Below, one piece after another: positions 1-5,317 of a stretch of DNA of 6,705 nucleotides. The notes below the pieces were generated by a model. The model saw only the letters and a program-made list of their open reading frames with translations. It was not told the origin of the DNA and did no database searches. A program made the translations under genes and the position numbers. How positions within the stretch are numbered: the stretch's first letter is position 1; every line of letters begins with the position of its first letter. Origin of the DNA: Herminiimonas sp. (GTDB lineage: Bacteria > Pseudomonadota > Gammaproteobacteria > Burkholderiales > Burkholderiaceae); the NCBI GenBank assembly GCA_014377155.1, contig JACMQD010000260.1, positions 1 to 6,705 of the forward strand, given 5' to 3'.

Positions 1-477
1 CGCATAGCCCATGCCATAGCGCGCCGCCACTTCACCGGTGAGTCCACGTCCGATCAGATACGTCTTGGCACGCTCGGCACCGCGTAATTGCTGGCGGTAG
101 AAATCGCAAGCCCGGGTCATGGCATCGGTCAGCGCCATGCTACGCGCCTGATTTTCAGCACGTACGGCCGGCGGCAGGCGATCATCGTTTTCGGGTACGA
201 CCATGCCGACGTTCTGCGCCAGATCCTTGACCGCCTCGACGAAACCCATGCCGGAATACTCGATCAGGAAGCCAATCGACGTGCCATGCGCGCCGCAACC
301 GAAGCAATGATAGAACTGCTTGGTCGGACTAACGGTAAAGCTGGGGGATTTTTCGTTATGGAAAGGGCACAGGCCCATGAAATTGGCGCCGCCCTTCTTG
401 AGCTGGACATAGCGTCCCACCACGTCGACGATATCGACGCGGTTGAGCAGATCCTGAATGAAGGACTGGGGAATCAT
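1..477 (-). CDS. dnaG: DNA primase DnaG, N-terminal part (runs off the left edge)
   Basis: Primase makes the RNA primers for the replicative polymerase at the fork, working with the DnaB helicase. The 159 visible codons start MIPQSFIQDLLNRVDIVDVV and hold the CHC2 zinc-binding domain: Cys37, His40, Cys58 and Cys61 in the pattern CPFH (37-40) and CFGC (58-61), with the NEKSPSF and KQFYHC blocks between them. The start of the RNA polymerase domain linker follows at about residue 95. The catalytic TOPRIM domain and the C-terminal helicase-binding domain lie outside the window; full primases have roughly 580-650 residues. The ATG at 477-475 matches the family N-terminus. A GGCGGG stretch just upstream is a weak ribosome binding site. 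The start lies 18 nt after the yqeY-like stop, so the two are co-transcribed as part of the macromolecular synthesis operon, with rpoD expected next. The identification is secure. Confidence 0.97.
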   Translation of the reverse strand, partial: MIPQSFIQDLLNRVDIVDVVGRYVQLKKGGANFMGLCPFHNEKSPSFTVSPTKQFYHCFGCGAHGTSIGFLIEYSGMGFVEAVKDLAQNVGMVVPENDDRLPPAVRAENQARSMALTDAMTRACDFYRQQLRGAERAKTYLIGRGLTGEVAARYGMGYA

Positions 478-495
478 GTCCCGCCGGCGCCCCGC

Positions 496-945
496 TTATG
501 CTTTGGTCAAGGCGGTTTTTACCAGCGCGGAAACAGCGGTCATGTCGGCACGACCGGCCAGTTTCGGCTTCAGGATCGCCATCACCTTGCCCATATCCTG
601 CGGCCCGGCAGCGTCCGATTGCGTCACAGCAGCAGCGACCTCCGCCTGCACTTCGGCCTCCGACAGTGACGCCGGCATATAAGCCGAAAGGACCGCGAGC
701 TCGGCTTTTTCAATGTCCGCCGGACCCGGGCGCCCGCCTGCTTCGAACTGGGTAATCGAATCCTTGCGCTGTTTGATCATTTTTTCGATAATCGCCAGCA
801 CCAGCGTGTCGGTCATCTCGATGCGCTCGTCGACTTCCTTTTGCTTCATTGCCGCCGTCAACAGGCGAATTGTGCCGAGCTTCGCCGTTTCCTTGGCGCG
901 CATCGCGGATTTCATGTCTTCGGTGATTTTTTCTTTAAGGCTCAT
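496..945 (-). CDS. GatB/YqeY domain-containing protein (YqeY-like)
   Basis: This 149-residue protein has the GatB/YqeY fold along its whole length, related to the tRNA-binding tail of the GatB subunit of Asp/Glu-tRNA amidotransferase. Family features seen are TIRLL (25-29), EKMIKQRKDSITQF (54-67), IEKAELAVLSAYMP (78-91) and a glycine-containing helical tail MGKVMAILKPKLAGRADM (118-135). The exact function of the stand-alone family is not established; a role linked to tRNA or translation is inference. The reading frame continues 22 codons upstream, but the ATG at 945 is preferred because it has an AGGGAG ribosome binding site 5 nt ahead and gives the usual family start, MSLKEKI. It sits between rpsU and dnaG, an arrangement known in many betaproteobacteria. 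It lies downstream of an intrinsic terminator, so its expression probably depends on read-through from the rpsU promoter. Confidence 0.93.
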   Translation of the reverse strand: MSLKEKITEDMKSAMRAKETAKLGTIRLLTAAMKQKEVDERIEMTDTLVLAIIEKMIKQRKDSITQFEAGGRPGPADIEKAELAVLSAYMPASLSEAEVQAEVAAAVTQSDAAGPQDMGKVMAILKPKLAGRADMTAVSALVKTALTKA

Positions 946-950
946 GCACA

Positions 951-956
951 CTCCCT
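951..956 (-). promoter_or_regulatory. Ribosome binding site of the yqeY-like gene
   Basis: AGGGAG on the minus strand, 5 nt before the ATG at 945. It decides the start codon, because the longer in-frame ATG at 1011 has no comparable site and would lie inside the hairpin region. Confidence 0.7.
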
Positions 957-989
957 GTCGATCGACGTTGCGTCGGACTTGATGCTCTT

Positions 990-1013
990 GTGCGCCAGCC
1001 ACGCGTGGCACAC
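990..1013 (-). other. Possible RNA hairpin in the leader of the yqeY-like gene
   Basis: On the minus-strand transcript GUGUGCCA can pair with UGGCGCAC (8 pairs, one G-U) around an 8-nt loop. The same region holds a perfect 12-bp DNA palindrome, GCCACGCGTGGC (998-1009), which offers a competing shorter stem. It lies between the upstream terminator and the AGGGAG ribosome binding site. There is no T-run after it, so it is not a terminator. A role as RNA processing site, stabiliser or protein site is only inference. Confidence 0.35.
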
Positions 1014-1031
1014 ACGAACAACAAGCATGCC

Positions 1032-1074
1032 AAAAACACTAAAACCCGCTACGTACCGTCACCGGAGCGGGTTT
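1032..1074 (-). terminator. Intrinsic terminator/attenuator between rpsU and the yqeY-dnaG part of the operon
   Basis: On the minus strand AAACCCGCT (1074-1066) pairs perfectly with AGCGGGTTT (1050-1042), 9 bp, followed by the T-rich run TTTTAGTGTTTTT ending at 1032. The 15-nt loop itself contains CCG-GTGA-CGG, a 3-bp stem closed by a GNRA-type tetraloop, stacked on the main stem, plus a 5-nt TACGT bulge. In the E. coli macromolecular synthesis operon a terminator in the same place, between rpsU and dnaG, keeps primase low while S21 is abundant. The same partial termination is inferred here, because no convincing separate promoter for the downstream genes is visible. Confidence 0.8.
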
Positions 1075-1093
1075 GAACCATTTCCAACCGGGC

Positions 1094-1109
1094 CGCGCAA
1101 AAAAGCGCG
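1094..1109 (-). other. Small hairpin just after rpsU
   Basis: CGCGC and GCGCG form a 5-bp stem around a loop of six T (U in RNA), beginning 7 nt after the rpsU stop. No T-run follows, so it is not a terminator by itself. It precedes the true terminator by about 20 nt and may protect the rpsU 3' end or mark a processing site. That role is inference. Confidence 0.3.
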
Positions 1110-1116
1110 ACAAGAA

Positions 1117-1329
1117 TCAGAACAGTTTTTTGGGCAGCTGCTGGCTGCGGATGCGCTTGTAATGGCGCTTGACTGCGGCGGCCAGCTTACGCTTGCGCTC
1201 TGCAGTTGGTTTCTCGTAAAACTCGCGCGCACGCAATTCGGTCAGCAGACCAGTTTTTTCGATGGTGCGCTTGAAGCGACGCATCGCGACTTCAAACGGC
1301 TCGTTCTCTTTAAGGCGAATTGTGGTCAT
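1117..1329 (-). CDS. rpsU: 30S ribosomal protein S21 (bS21)
   Basis: S21 is a small, very basic protein of the 30S platform that helps base pairing between the 16S rRNA 3' end and mRNA during initiation. The 70-residue product carries the family core almost unchanged: [16 protein letters not shown] (6-21), the [17 protein letters not shown] block (32-48) and a basic tail, VKRHYKRI (53-60). Length is normal (71 in E. coli). The ATG at 1329 gives the usual [12 protein letters not shown] start. Its upstream ribosome binding site is poor (only GAG within TTTGAGCTTAC). It is the first gene of the macromolecular synthesis operon. A candidate promoter lies directly upstream and a terminator follows, so most transcripts probably carry rpsU alone. 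I am certain of the identity. Confidence 0.98.
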   Translation of the reverse strand: MTTIRLKENEPFEVAMRRFKRTIEKTGLLTELRAREFYEKPTAERKRKLAAAVKRHYKRIRSQQLPKKLF

Positions 1330-1363
1330 GTAAGCTCAAACGGTGGCATTAGGGAAGACGGAG

Positions 1364-1392
1364 ATAGTATCAGCTTTGATCATGAATGGGAA
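1364..1392 (-). promoter_or_regulatory. Candidate sigma-70 promoter of rpsU and the operon
   Basis: On the minus strand there is a -35-like TTCCCA (1392-1387), a 17-bp spacer and a -10-like TACTAT (1369-1364). A TG one base ahead of the -10 makes it an extended -10 element (TGATACTAT). Each hexamer matches the consensus at four of six positions. The inferred transcript would start near 1357, leaving a leader of about 28 nt before rpsU. It is the best candidate in the 137-bp gap, judged by eye only. Confidence 0.45.
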
Positions 1393-1427
1393 GCAGGATG
1401 GTTACTTAATTGGCCAAGGTGCGGCAA

Positions 1428-1437
1428 ACAACGTTGT
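1428..1437. repeat. 10-bp palindrome ACAACGTTGT upstream of the rpsU promoter
   Basis: A perfect 10-bp palindrome 36 bp upstream of the proposed -35 element. A second perfect palindrome, TTGGCCAA, lies at 1410-1417, between it and the promoter. Both could be protein-binding sites controlling the operon, but I do not recognise the regulator, and short palindromes also arise by chance. Confidence 0.3.
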
Positions 1438-1441
1438 CCAA

Positions 1442-1458
1442 GGTGAACACTTTTCACC
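1442..1458. other. Hairpin downstream of the flavoprotein gene, possible weak terminator
   Basis: GGTGAA and TTCACC form a perfect 6-bp stem with a 5-nt loop, starting 8 nt after the stop of the flavoprotein gene. On the minus strand the TTTTT run lies before the stem, not after it, so this is not a standard intrinsic terminator. It may still mark the end of the upstream operon or be a DNA operator near the rpsU promoter. Confidence 0.3.
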
Positions 1459-1466
1459 AAAAACAA

Positions 1467-2663
1467 TCAAACTGCCACGCCTGCGGCGACGCCTGACGCC
1501 CATGCCCATTGGAAGTTATAACCCCCCAGCCAGCCTGTCACATCGACCACTTCGCCAATGAAATGCAGGCCGGGCACCTGGCTCGCCATCATGCTTTGCT
1601 GCGATAGCGCGCGCGTGTCGACGCCGCCGCGCGTGACCTCTGCCTTCCGATAGCCTTCCGACCCACTCGGCAGCAGCGTCCAGCGATTAACCGCGTCGCC
1701 GAGGCGGCGGATTTGCTTGTCAGCCATGTCGGCCAGGCGCACGTCGGCCTTGAAATCGTTGGCAGCGAGCAGGCCGTCGACCAGTCGAGAGGGCAGCCAT
1801 TGCGACAGGTGATTGTCCAGATTCTTTTTAATCGTGTTTTTTTCGGCGATCAGGGTCTCGGCCAAATCCCGTTCCGGCATCAGATCTACCCGCACTGCCG
1901 AACCGGGTTGCCAGTAGCTCGATATCTGCAATACTGCCGGGCCCGATACGCCGCGGTGCGTAAATAGCAAATCTTCCCGAAAACTGCCCTTGCCTTTCTT
2001 GTCGCCGGTTTCGATCACGACCGGCAGCGCGATGCCGGCCAATGGTACGAACGGTTGCCATCCCGCTTCGCCGAAGGTCAGCGGCACCAAGGCCGGGCGT
2101 GGCTCGATCAGTTTCAGACCGAACTGGCTTGCGATGCGATAACCGAAATCGGTGGCACCGATCTTGGGAATCGACAGTCCGCCGCTGGCAATGACGACGC
2201 TGTCGGCGATAATTTCGCCCATGTCGGTGTCGATGCGAAAGGCGTCGCCCTGCTTACCGATGGCACCCACCGCGCACGGCATGCGCCACTCGACATTACC
2301 GGCGCCGCATTCGGCTTTGAGCATATCGATGATGTCTTCGGCCGAGCGATCGCAAAACAGTTGTCCCTTGTGCTTTTCGTGATACGCGATCCGATGGCGC
2401 TTCAGCAAGGCGAGGAAATCCTGTGGCGTGTAGCGCGACAGCGCACTCTTGCAAAAATGCGGGTTTTCGGAAAGGAAATTTTGCGGCGTGGTGTCGATGT
2501 TGGTGAAGTTGCAGCGGCCACCGCCGGAGATGCGGATTTTTTCGGCGAGCTTGCTGGCATGGTCGATCAGTACCACGCGCTTGCCGCGTTGGCCGGCCAC
2601 CGCCGCGCACATCATGCCGGCGGCGCCAGCGCCGATTACTGCTACGTCAAATTGTTTGCTCAT
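1467..2663 (-). CDS. NAD(P)/FAD-dependent oxidoreductase, HI0933/YhiN (BaiN-like) family
   Basis: This is a 398-residue flavoprotein of the HI0933 family, with E. coli YhiN as a relative. FAD binding is shown by the N-terminal Rossmann motif VIGAGAAGMMCA (9-20) and the family signature SGGGRCNFTN (46-55). Further blocks are ASGGLSIPKIGATDFGY (159-175), LLFTHRGVSGPAVLQIS (232-248) and the C-terminal FAD-contacting GEVVDVTGWLGGYNFQWAWASG (370-391). Length is typical. The physiological substrate of this family is mostly unknown; the BaiN name comes from gut clostridia that act on bile acids and should not be carried over here. The frame extends 32 codons further upstream into the previous gene, but the ATG at 2663 fits the family N-terminus. 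No good ribosome binding site precedes it. It starts 35 nt after the YbdK-like ligase and is probably its operon partner. Confidence 0.93.
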   Translation of the reverse strand: MSKQFDVAVIGAGAAGMMCAAVAGQRGKRVVLIDHASKLAEKIRISGGGRCNFTNIDTTPQNFLSENPHFCKSALSRYTPQDFLALLKRHRIAYHEKHKGQLFCDRSAEDIIDMLKAECGAGNVEWRMPCAVGAIGKQGDAFRIDTDMGEIIADSVVIASGGLSIPKIGATDFGYRIASQFGLKLIEPRPALVPLTFGEAGWQPFVPLAGIALPVVIETGDKKGKGSFREDLLFTHRGVSGPAVLQISSYWQPGSAVRVDLMPERDLAETLIAEKNTIKKNLDNHLSQWLPSRLVDGLLAANDFKADVRLADMADKQIRRLGDAVNRWTLLPSGSEGYRKAEVTRGGVDTRALSQQSMMASQVPGLHFIGEVVDVTGWLGGYNFQWAWASGVAAGVAV

Positions 2664-2698
2664 GGCGCATGCCGGATCGAATAATCCAGCATTGTAGG

Positions 2699-3877
2699 CT
2701 ACCTCATCGCGCCGGACGCACCATGATGAAAATGCGGCGACGATGCATCGGTCATCCACACTTCGGACGACAGCCGCATCAGGTCGCTGAGCGAGCCCCG
2801 CTGGCGGAAGGTTTGGCGCAACCAGCCGGCGTCGTTGAGACGCTCATGCGCCATGTGACGCAGGCGCTTGAGCGCCAGGTCTTCGGCTTCATTCTGAGTA
2901 TATTTCGAAAGCATGTGCACGCGATCGATGATATGGATAAAAATCGACTGCTTCGCGGCCGCCGTGGTTCGTTCGCTTTCGTGCAGCGCCATCTCGCCAT
3001 CCAGGCCATAGCGGCTGGCCTCGAAGCGGTTGTACTGATACAGCAGATAGAAATTGTCGTCGACCACGAACGGTCGTTCGGTAAGCAGCCAACGCGCTAG
3101 CAACTGCGCATAGCAACCCAGCAAAGCGGCATGCTCCAGTGTCAGCGGTGTGTCGCAGACGCGGATTTCGACGGTGCCATATTCCGGCTTGGGCCGGATA
3201 TCCCAGTAAAAATCCTTCATGCTGCCGATGATCCCGATCTGCATCAGTTCATCGTAATAGGCTTCGAATTCGACCCAGGTCGTTACCAGCGGCATCGTCC
3301 CCGCCAGCGGAAACGCCCGCACCACGTTGCTGCGTGACGAATCGAAGGCCGTATCGACGCCCTGGTAGAACGGCGACGCCGCAGACAGAGCAATGAAATG
3401 CGGCACGAAACGTGAAAAGCCGTGCGTCAGGTACAACGCATCGTCACCGTTTTCGACGCCGATGTGGATATGCTGGCCGAATACCGTGAATGTCTTGGCG
3501 AGGTAGCCGTACTTCTTGTGCAAATCGTTGAAACGTTCGCTCGGCGTGATCTTTTGGTCGCTCCATTTCTGAAACGGATGGGCGCCACCGCCGGCCACAT
3601 CGATATTAAGATGCTGTGCTCCGCGCACCAGCGCCGCGCGCAAGCCCTTGAGCTCTTCCACCAGATCGTCGACGCGGGTATGGATGTCGGAATTGAGCTC
3701 GATCATGCCTTGCGTGATCTCGAGCTTGATCTGCTTTTGCAAGTCACGCGGCTCGATCCAGGCCAACAAATCGAGCGCATCGGTGGCAAGGTTGTAATTG
3801 CGTCGATTAACCAACTGTAATTCAAGTTCGATCCCCATCGTATACGGCGTCGAGGGGGTAAAGGGCAGGCTAGACAT
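2699..3877 (-). CDS. ybdK: YbdK-type carboxylate-amine ligase (glutamate-cysteine ligase family 2)
   Basis: This 392-residue cytosolic enzyme belongs to the GCS2 family, whose members join a carboxylate (usually the glutamate side chain) to an amine with ATP; E. coli YbdK shows weak glutamate-cysteine ligase activity. Motifs seen are the nucleotide/metal site TMGIELELQLV (13-23, Glu17 and Glu19), KLEITQGMIELNS (51-63), AGGGAHPF (95-102), GQHIHIGV (134-141) and WDIRPKPEYGTVEIRVCDTP (225-244). Together they cover the usual active site, so the enzyme looks intact. The true substrate in this organism is not known and glutathione synthesis should not be assumed. The start at 3877 is fixed by a perfect AGGAGG site. 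The upstream antiporter gene stops inside that site, indicating translational coupling. The flavoprotein gene follows 35 nt later. Confidence 0.92.
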   Translation of the reverse strand: MSSLPFTPSTPYTMGIELELQLVNRRNYNLATDALDLLAWIEPRDLQKQIKLEITQGMIELNSDIHTRVDDLVEELKGLRAALVRGAQHLNIDVAGGGAHPFQKWSDQKITPSERFNDLHKKYGYLAKTFTVFGQHIHIGVENGDDALYLTHGFSRFVPHFIALSAASPFYQGVDTAFDSSRSNVVRAFPLAGTMPLVTTWVEFEAYYDELMQIGIIGSMKDFYWDIRPKPEYGTVEIRVCDTPLTLEHAALLGCYAQLLARWLLTERPFVVDDNFYLLYQYNRFEASRYGLDGEMALHESERTTAAAKQSIFIHIIDRVHMLSKYTQNEAEDLALKRLRHMAHERLNDAGWLRQTFRQRGSLSDLMRLSSEVWMTDASSPHFHHGASGAMR

Positions 3878-3881
3878 GACT

Positions 3882-3887
3882 CCTCCT
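3882..3887 (-). promoter_or_regulatory. Strong ribosome binding site of ybdK, overlapping the antiporter stop codon
   Basis: AGGAGG on the minus strand, 4 nt before the ATG at 3877. Its first two bases are the last two bases of the antiporter's TAG stop (3888-3886), so ribosomes finishing the antiporter release on top of this site. This is a classic layout for translational coupling. Confidence 0.85.
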
Positions 3888-5109
3888 AAATGCTGGCAGC
3901 ATCGCTATCGCGCCCGCTTTCACCGGACGTAATCAGGGCGAACTGGGTCGCGATGGGGCCGAGCAATTCCGAGACGACCAAAGCGCCAGCCAATAGCGGC
4001 GCGATGTCACCCATCGTGTGTGGATACAGGAAGGATACCTGAGTCAGGCCCAGTCCCGCTTCGGCCATGGGCAAAGTGCCCAGCGTAAGCAGCCCGGCCT
4101 GGCGGTAATTGAGCTTGGCGGGACGTGCCATGATGAAGATGCTGCAGCCCATTGCCAGAAATCGGGCCGCAACCATGACTGCAATCGCCGGGCCGATCGT
4201 CGCCAGGCTGGCCATGCGCATCGATGCGCCGATCGTGACGAACAGCATCACTACGAACAATTCGCTGGCAACGCCGAATTCAAGCTCCATCAGGTCGTAT
4301 TGGAAATCCAGATTCTTGGACAGGATCGCAAACGCCAGCATTGTCAGCATCACCGGCAACTGCAGCGCGTGCGCAGCACCGATAGCGAGCGTGATGACGG
4401 CAATCACCAGCACGAACTGGCGGCTGCGCTCGCGTCCCAGCAGCCGGGCCAGCGGCATCATCAGCAAATACGTCAGGTAGGCCAGAAGGAGCGAGCCGAA
4501 CAGTGAGTACAGCGTATGCGCCACCATGGTCTCGATTGCAGTAACGCCTTCAGCGGCAATCAGCGGCAACACGACGTAGGCCGTCAGCAACGCCACGATA
4601 TTGTTTAATGCCGTCATGGCCGCCAGGCGGCGCGTGACATGGCCCTCCGCCTTCAAATCGCGTATGACCACCATCACCACCGCAGGCGCGGTGCCGATCG
4701 TCATCACCCCGGCCAGCAACGCCAGGGGCCGCGCGATGCCGATCCATTCCAGCGCCAGCCAGACGAACAGGAAGCACAACATGGAACTCAGCGAAACCGT
4801 CAGCGCAAGCCATTTTTCGCGGCGCAACCAGCCGATATCGACATAGCGACCAAGCTGATAGACCACCAGCGCCACCGCCAGATCGGCGAAGATCGTGGCG
4901 AGCTTCAGGACATCGCCGGACAGCAGGTTGAAGCCGCCACCGCCCAGCAGGAAACCGACCAGCAGATAGCCGGTAATTCGCGGAACCCAGCGGCTTTTTG
5001 TCACCAGATGGCCGCCGATCAGGCCGAATAGCAACAAACTGCCGAATAGCAGCAGGGCATTCCACTGAATGGGTTGCGCGAGGGCGAAAGACGGAAACGT
5101 CCACGGCAT
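3886..5109 (-). CDS. Cation:proton antiporter of the CPA2 family (Kef/NapA-like), no regulatory domain
   Basis: This 407-residue inner-membrane protein has about 12-13 hydrophobic segments filling residues 18-392 and a short hydrophilic tail. It matches the Na+/H+ exchanger fold of CPA2. The first segments contain RITGYLLVGFLLGG (44-57), the TM4-type crossing segment reads TIGTAPAVVMVVIRDLKAEG (137-156), and a later block reads LFVVMLFVTIGASM (284-297). It lacks the C-terminal NAD-binding (RCK/KTN) domain of full-length Kef channels. The oddity is ALNNIVALL (167-175): relatives carry an acidic ion-binding pair here (DD, or ND/QD in electroneutral types), but this protein has Asn169-Asn170. 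Transport activity and ion are therefore uncertain. The ATG at 5109 has AAGGGGA 6 nt upstream. It is the first gene of the probable antiporter-ybdK-flavoprotein operon. Confidence 0.88.
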   Translation of the reverse strand: MPWTFPSFALAQPIQWNALLLFGSLLLFGLIGGHLVTKSRWVPRITGYLLVGFLLGGGGFNLLSGDVLKLATIFADLAVALVVYQLGRYVDIGWLRREKWLALTVSLSSMLCFLFVWLALEWIGIARPLALLAGVMTIGTAPAVVMVVIRDLKAEGHVTRRLAAMTALNNIVALLTAYVVLPLIAAEGVTAIETMVAHTLYSLFGSLLLAYLTYLLMMPLARLLGRERSRQFVLVIAVITLAIGAAHALQLPVMLTMLAFAILSKNLDFQYDLMELEFGVASELFVVMLFVTIGASMRMASLATIGPAIAVMVAARFLAMGCSIFIMARPAKLNYRQAGLLTLGTLPMAEAGLGLTQVSFLYPHTMGDIAPLLAGALVVSELLGPIATQFALITSGESGRDSDAASI

Positions 5110-5115
5110 GGTGAG

Positions 5116-5122
5116 TCCCCTT
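5116..5122 (-). promoter_or_regulatory. Ribosome binding site of the antiporter gene
   Basis: AAGGGGA on the minus strand, 6 nt before the ATG at 5109. It supports this start over any internal methionine. Confidence 0.6.
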
Positions 5123-5189
5123 AGAAAATTTTGCGCACGACGAAGGACATTCCGGCGTACCGGATAGTTTGTCTTGCATTGCTCTGGGG

Positions 5190-5210
5190 TGGATTATGGC
5201 GGACAATCCA
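5190..5210. promoter_or_regulatory. Operator-like inverted repeat upstream of the antiporter gene
   Basis: TGGATT-N9-AATCCA is a perfect 6-bp inverted repeat with 21 bp total span, about 80 bp upstream of the antiporter start. On the minus strand it overlaps a -10-like CATAAT (5198-5193), but no acceptable -35 lies 16-18 bp further up. A TTGGCA (5234-5229) exists but is not well spaced to a -10. The size resembles a dimeric regulator site; the regulator is unknown. The remainder of the 208-bp gap shows only the terminator-like hairpin described separately. Confidence 0.3.
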
Positions 5211-5239
5211 ATAACCAGACTTGGTCATTGCCAATCGGG

Positions 5240-5278
5240 AAAAGTTCCGGTCGGCTAACCACGAACGCAGCCGACCGG
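5240..5278 (-). terminator. Probable intrinsic terminator after cobA
   Basis: On the minus strand CCGGTCGGCT (5278-5269) and AGCCGACCGG (5256-5247) form a perfect 10-bp GC-rich stem with a 12-nt loop, followed by AACTTTT. It begins about 40 nt after the cobA stop. The T-run is short, so termination may be partial, with some read-through to the antiporter operon. Confidence 0.6.
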
Positions 5279-5317
5279 TCCATGCATGAACCAAATGTGC
5301 TGCGTCAGAAAAGCGCG

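Noticed and set aside
946..1011. 22-codon N-terminal extension of the yqeY-like gene
   Set aside because: The ATG at 945 has a good ribosome binding site and the family start; the extension lies over hairpin sequence and has no family resemblance.
841..1446. Plus-strand open frame of about 200 codons across rpsU and the operon leader
   Set aside because: It runs antisense across rpsU, the terminator and the promoter, with no recognisable domain. The codons mirror conserved genes on the other strand.
2055..2684. Long plus-strand open frame (209 codons)
   Set aside because: It lies antisense to the flavoprotein gene, has no ribosome binding site or family motif, and is typical of GC-rich shadow frames.
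2664..2759. 32-codon N-terminal extension of the flavoprotein
   Set aside because: It would overlap the end of ybdK by 61 nt, and family members start just before the VIGAGAAG motif.
4550..5206. Second minus-strand frame (218 codons) overlapping the antiporter
   Set aside because: It is out of frame with the antiporter, rich in Arg/Gly/Pro as expected from a shifted reading of a membrane protein, and has no start signal.
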